Assembly: GCA_020073495.1 (NCBI GenBank)
Contig: JAIQFD010000002.1
Location: forward strand, 1-64,000
Direction of reading: 5' to 3'
DNA length: 64,000 bases
Source of the DNA: Terriglobia bacterium
Lineage (GTDB): Bacteria; Acidobacteriota; Terriglobia; Terriglobales; Acidobacteriaceae
Below are positions 60,401 through 64,000 of the stretch, one piece after another. Each line of letters starts with the position of its first letter. Positions within the stretch are counted from its first letter, which is position 1. Below the pieces are notes generated by a model. The model searched no databases. It was not told the origin of the DNA and saw nothing but the letters and a program-made list of their open reading frames with translations. The translations under genes were made by a program, and so were the position numbers.

Positions 60401-63016
60401 TTAGAAGCTGTACTTCAACGAAACAGTTCCCACATTGGCGTGGAAATCGCGAAGAGTGGTTACCCTTAGCAGTACTAAGCTATCGGGATGGTCTTTCGAG
60501 TTGTAGTCGTAGTAATCCCACAGGCCCTTGAACTGGACTCCCTTGGCGACATCAATGGCAACGCCTAAATGAGCCTTGTGCCAGTTGATGGCTTGAGGAC
60601 CGAGAGGCTGATCCGGGAACGGACCGGGGAAGACGCAGCCCGCGGCTACGGCCGCTCCTGGACATGGGGTGATCGGGTTGCCTGCAAGCGGGGGTGAGTT
60701 GCCGTAAATGTCCCCCACCACGAGGAGCGGCATGCCAGTATCGATCCGCAGCCAATCGGTCTTCCCGTTGTCGCCAGTGAATTCATAGCCTGCGCTCAGA
60801 GTGAGGCGTTTGACCGGTTGGTAGGAAATGTTTGTGTAGGCGGAATTCGTGGTCTCCTGATAAGCCAGAACAAGCGCCCGAGCGGTGTTGCCGTTAGCAC
60901 AGACACTCGGAGGGGTAAGGCCGGGAAACGCGTTGGCTGGTACCGGCATGCAGGTCGCCGCCTTGATGTCCTGGTCCAGGTAAGTCCATCCAAAGTCGAA
61001 GGTGAGCTTCGAGTTGGGGTTCATCGTGGTCCCGAGTGTGTAGTAGCGCCAATGGTCCTTGTGTCCATAGACCGGCACGACCCCGGTCGGGAACAGGGGG
61101 TTGTTTGTGCCTGCCACGGTATCAGATTGGGCAAAGGCGTTGCGGCTCTCGACGAAATGCAGGCCCCCATTGATGCTGACCCGGCGATTCACCTTGAAGG
61201 TGCTGTAAACCCGCGCCCGTTGCTGGTGACGCGGATTGAGGAGGACGAAGGAGTTGTCGGCATCCTGTAATTCCACATCGCCATTGATCCGCCATGCGTC
61301 CACGGGCCGGACAACGACGCCCATCAGGGCTGTGTGCTGGTTGATTCTTTCGCCGTCCACGGTGCCGCTATTGGTCACAACCGAGGAAATCGGCGGAACC
61401 GCACCGCTTCCATCGTTTGCAAACGTGGTGGTCACCTGGCTGAGGATGCCGCCGACAGCAGCATTGCCATCCCTCAACTCCCGCCCTGCGTAGCGGTATC
61501 CGATGTAACCGCTGAAATGACGGCTCGGCTGCCAGTTCACCTTAAAGGTGTTGAAGTACGAACGCTCCCCTACGAGGCTGCTGTAGGCGGTTACTTGTTC
61601 GTAGTTTCCAGAAGCCGCGTTGCCTGCGGTCGTCAGGCCTGTGAGGGTGAGAATGTCGCTGACGCAAGGGTTCCGGAGTGGTGTCAGCGTCACAGCGCCG
61701 GCTGGAAATCCGGCAGGCGCCCCCAGGGCGCCAGCGGGGAGAACGCAGTTGAACGCCGTGTTCGTGAAAGCACCTGGTTCACGCCAGTTCAGCCAGCGGA
61801 ACTTGTCCGAAATGCTCCAGTTCTTGCCGAAGTGGTAGGTCACGCCGAGGTCGACGTTGGCCGAGACACGATCCGTGCTGGGAATACCGCTGTTCAGGGT
61901 AGCGGTACTGCCATGCATGAACTCGTTGAAGTTCAGGTAGTCGGAAGTCGCGGAACTGTACGTGCCGCTGGCGGTGATATCCAGATTGCGGAAATAGTTC
62001 GACTGCAGCGAAAACTGTCCGCTCGGAATGTCGGTGCGGACATTACCGCGCCTAAAGTAGGGGCCGCCTGGGCCGGTATTCAGGAGAACGCCGGTGCATC
62101 CCGCGTTGATTATGAAAACATTATTCGGCTGGATGGTCTGTCCGTTAAAGCACGAGGGCAGGGTACCACCGAGGGGCGGTAACAGAACGCCAATATCGAC
62201 CTGCGGTCCACCCGTGTTGCCCAACGCGTATAACACGTTGCCATCCAGGAAGCCGATATCGTTCTTGTCGTGCTCGAAGAATGCGTCGAGGCTGATGGTG
62301 GTGCGTGGAAGCATCTTCAGGTCCACGCCGAACTGGTAACGGTCGGACCGCCATTGGGAGTCCTCCGTCAAGATGGTGCGGATGGGGGCCTCCAGGCTGG
62401 TGTCGACGGTTCCGTACGTGGCATTGCGGGCATAGCCCAGGCGGAAGCTGATGGCCGACTCGGGCAGCAGCGTCAGGGTGAAATCCCCCATGTTGCGCGC
62501 CGTGGTCTGCAGGTGTGGGCTATCCGTGTACCACGGCAGTGCCGACGGGGTGATTGCGTTCGTGCAACCCACGCCGCACGTGGCGATGCCCGGATTCAGG
62601 TTCATCGGATTCGCGAACAGGTTGTAATCAAAGTAATTCTTATCGCGCCGGTAAAGGGCGACGAAGTTGTACCACTTGTTCTTCTGCATCCGCAGGCGGG
62701 CCACGCTTTCCGGATCGCCGCCGAATCCGAAGCTGCTCACGTACAGGTTGTCGAAGAGCAGGCCCTGGTGGCTGATCGATTGCATGGACAGATCCGCACC
62801 CAGGATCCGCGGGCCGCTGTACAAGTTCACGAATGTGCCGTACGTCTGCTGATTGCCTTCGGCGTCCGCGATGTGGCCGCCGAGTTCGATGGACTGATGC
62901 ACGGTGTAGTCGCCCCAAACACGTCCCTTGTCATCTTCCCCTTGGCTCTGCGCCAGGGTGAACAGCGGCGACGCCAGCATCAGGATGGCGACAAAGATTG
63001 CATGCTTCCTTTTCAT
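60401..63016 (-). CDS. MtrB/PioB family decaheme-associated outer-membrane porin
   Basis: A protein of 871 residues with signal peptide MKRKHAIFVAILMLASPLFTLAQ, then a large outer-membrane barrel (repeated 8-12-residue amphipathic strands, and the final aromatic residue of LKYSF at the C-terminus). The MtrB/PioB/DmsF class sheathes a periplasmic decaheme cytochrome. The early segment LRMQKNKWYNFVALYRRDKNYFDYN and later PFDFGWTYLDQDIKAATC-like repeats are typical. The usual N-terminal CxxC of Shewanella MtrB is not seen, but a CGVGC (CxxxC) occurs at about residue 125. It is 87 nt downstream of a decaheme cytochrome gene. Confidence 0.88.
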   Translation of the reverse strand: MKRKHAIFVAILMLASPLFTLAQSQGEDDKGRVWGDYTVHQSIELGGHIADAEGNQQTYGTFVNLYSGPRILGADLSMQSISHQGLLFDNLYVSSFGFGGDPESVARLRMQKNKWYNFVALYRRDKNYFDYNLFANPMNLNPGIATCGVGCTNAITPSALPWYTDSPHLQTTARNMGDFTLTLLPESAISFRLGYARNATYGTVDTSLEAPIRTILTEDSQWRSDRYQFGVDLKMLPRTTISLDAFFEHDKNDIGFLDGNVLYALGNTGGPQVDIGVLLPPLGGTLPSCFNGQTIQPNNVFIINAGCTGVLLNTGPGGPYFRRGNVRTDIPSGQFSLQSNYFRNLDITASGTYSSATSDYLNFNEFMHGSTATLNSGIPSTDRVSANVDLGVTYHFGKNWSISDKFRWLNWREPGAFTNTAFNCVLPAGALGAPAGFPAGAVTLTPLRNPCVSDILTLTGLTTAGNAASGNYEQVTAYSSLVGERSYFNTFKVNWQPSRHFSGYIGYRYAGRELRDGNAAVGGILSQVTTTFANDGSGAVPPISSVVTNSGTVDGERINQHTALMGVVVRPVDAWRINGDVELQDADNSFVLLNPRHQQRARVYSTFKVNRRVSINGGLHFVESRNAFAQSDTVAGTNNPLFPTGVVPVYGHKDHWRYYTLGTTMNPNSKLTFDFGWTYLDQDIKAATCMPVPANAFPGLTPPSVCANGNTARALVLAYQETTNSAYTNISYQPVKRLTLSAGYEFTGDNGKTDWLRIDTGMPLLVVGDIYGNSPPLAGNPITPCPGAAVAAGCVFPGPFPDQPLGPQAINWHKAHLGVAIDVAKGVQFKGLWDYYDYNSKDHPDSLVLLRVTTLRDFHANVGTVSLKYSF

Positions 63017-63103
63017 ACGTCGGCTCCCATCCAACGGCTCTTCTCCGCGAAGGAGAGGCCGCGGCGGATTTTGATTTCGATTTGCCATGGTTCTTCTCCT
63101 TCC

Positions 63104-64000
63104 TTATTTGAAGAAAATATTGCTCACGTTTGAGCCGTGAATACTCATGTGGCAAACGATGCAAACTTGCCGGTACTGGTTCTGCGCGCCATGCACGCCC
63201 GTCGGGATTTGCTCATGGCACTGCAGGCAAAGGGTGTTGATGCGTGCGGTGAGCAACATGCGCGGATAGACCGAGGAGTGCGGGGTGTGGCAGGCCATGC
63301 ATCCCTCGACCCTCACGGGTTCGTGCTCGAAGACGAACGGTCCGCGTTTGTCCGCGTGGCACTTCGTGCAGATGAGGTCCTGATTGGGCGCCGACCGGAC
63401 CATGCGATCTCTCACCGCGCCGTGCGCATTGTGGCAATCGGTGCACTTGATCAAGCCCTCGTTCACGCGATGGCGGAACGTCTTCTGGAAGTCGGCCTTC
63501 TGTTCCGCGTGGCACGAGTAACACAGCCCTGGCTGCTTGTTCACCAGCAGGTACTCCGCCTTGGTGTGGTGGATGGAGTGGCAGCTCGTGCAACTGACGC
63601 CGTTCTCATTGTGCGTTGACCGCATGAACTCCCGCTGTTCCACCTTGGCTTCGTGGCAGGTCAGGCAGCGCTTGGTGATGTCTTGGCTCTTGGCCCCTGC
63701 GAAGGTGAAGATCTTGGTCTTATCGCCCCCACCTTCCACGTGCGCTAGCCCAGGACCATGGCACGATTCGCAACCGTGCGCACCGTGTGTCATCTTGGTT
63801 TCTTTGGTGGTCATCCAGTGCGGCGACGCCTCGAAGCCCTTGTACAGTTCGTCGTGGCACCCCTGGCAGGTAGCCACGCCAACATACTGGCCCGAATCCG
63901 TTGCCTGAGACGATGGCGTTGCGGCTTTAGCCTTGTCCTCGGCAGCGCCTGGATTGGCGCCCATGAGGAACGTACCGGAAAGTGCGCGGGCCGAATGCGC
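63104..64000 (-). CDS. DmsE-type decaheme c-type cytochrome (5'-partial)
   Basis: This gene is open to the window edge at codon 298; the start lies outside. Ten CxxCH haem sites are visible (CQGCH, CESCH, CLTCH, CTSCH, CYSCH, CTDCH, CTKCH, CMACH, CLQCH, CIVCH), and extra histidines provide distal ligands. The sequence resembles the DmsE/MtrA family: GQYVGVATCQGCH, a STHNENGVSCTSCHSIHHT segment, and VCHMSIHGSNVSNIFF at the end. It would fill the adjacent barrel and pass electrons through the outer membrane. A terminal oxidoreductase or outer-surface cytochrome may lie upstream beyond the window. Confidence 0.93.
   Translation of the reverse strand, partial: AHSARALSGTFLMGANPGAAEDKAKAATPSSQATDSGQYVGVATCQGCHDELYKGFEASPHWMTTKETKMTHGAHGCESCHGPGLAHVEGGGDKTKIFTFAGAKSQDITKRCLTCHEAKVEQREFMRSTHNENGVSCTSCHSIHHTKAEYLLVNKQPGLCYSCHAEQKADFQKTFRHRVNEGLIKCTDCHNAHGAVRDRMVRSAPNQDLICTKCHADKRGPFVFEHEPVRVEGCMACHTPHSSVYPRMLLTARINTLCLQCHEQIPTGVHGAQNQYRQVCIVCHMSIHGSNVSNIFFK

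Overview
The window looks like chromosomal DNA from a GC-rich, Gram-negative bacterium, most probably an Acidobacteriota (Koribacter/Terriglobia-like). This is an inference from the combination of an outer-membrane apparatus (Lpt permease, MtrB-type porin, TonB-receptor fragment), bacillithiol genes (bshA, bshC), a single-chain LptF-LptG fusion, bactofilin, and intergenic repeats starting CATCCTGAGCGAGCG that I associate with that phylum. No marker that settles the taxonomy (such as rRNA) is present. Most genes are housekeeping genes in short operons on both strands.

1-13 kb: a broken M16 peptidase abutting a TonB-receptor-like fragment (probable chimeric edge), rlmN, a RimI-like acetyltransferase, pheA, two small membrane proteins, a DUF421 protein, polX, a NUDIX hydrolase, a DUF2520 protein, ribA, a LytS-type sensor kinase and bshA. 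12.9-13.1 kb: tRNA-Val(UAC) and tRNA-Asp(GUC) behind a good promoter. 13.2-18.2 kb: an AmmeMemoRadiSam locus (radical SAM enzyme plus a Memo-AMMECR1 fusion, both with export-type N-termini) facing a membrane protein with a spermidine-synthase-like domain. This block is followed by a degenerate copy of the tRNA-Asp 3' end. 18.6-22 kb: an OPT oligopeptide transporter overlapping a DUF885-like peptidase.

22-31 kb: dnaX-ybaB-recR; a DUF2007 protein; a STAS protein; and the nitrogen module amtB-glnK-glnD followed by a two-ACT-domain protein. 31.4-37.7 kb: a complete branched-chain amino-acid operon ilvD-ilvB-ilvN-ilvC-ilvE preceded by a textbook attenuator, namely a 31-residue leader peptide rich in Val, Leu and Ile and then a terminator hairpin. 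37.9-39.2 kb: proC and a small Cys-rich protein.

39.2-42.9 kb: a PerR/Fur-like regulator and katG, preceded by a 7-1-7 operator, lie between direct copies of the 3' end of the tmRNA gene. The intact ssrA gene follows on the reverse strand (tag ANTELAYAA). This looks like an oxidative-stress cassette inserted at ssrA. 43-48.6 kb: bshC, a zinc-ribbon protein, a glycerophosphodiesterase, mazG, and a GNAT plus OSBS/N-succinylamino-acid-racemase pair. 48.7-57.6 kb: a secreted protein, bactofilin plus methyltransferase, a reductase plus methyltransferase pair, an ABC exporter and the lptF-lptG fusion. 57.7-64 kb: lon, then an MtrB/PioB-type porin and a DmsE-type decaheme cytochrome (cut by the window edge) that together predict an electron conduit through the outer membrane.

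Redox protection is a recurring theme: bacillithiol synthesis, KatG with a PerR-like regulator, and outer-membrane electron transfer. I saw no CRISPR array, phage, transposase or integrase gene.
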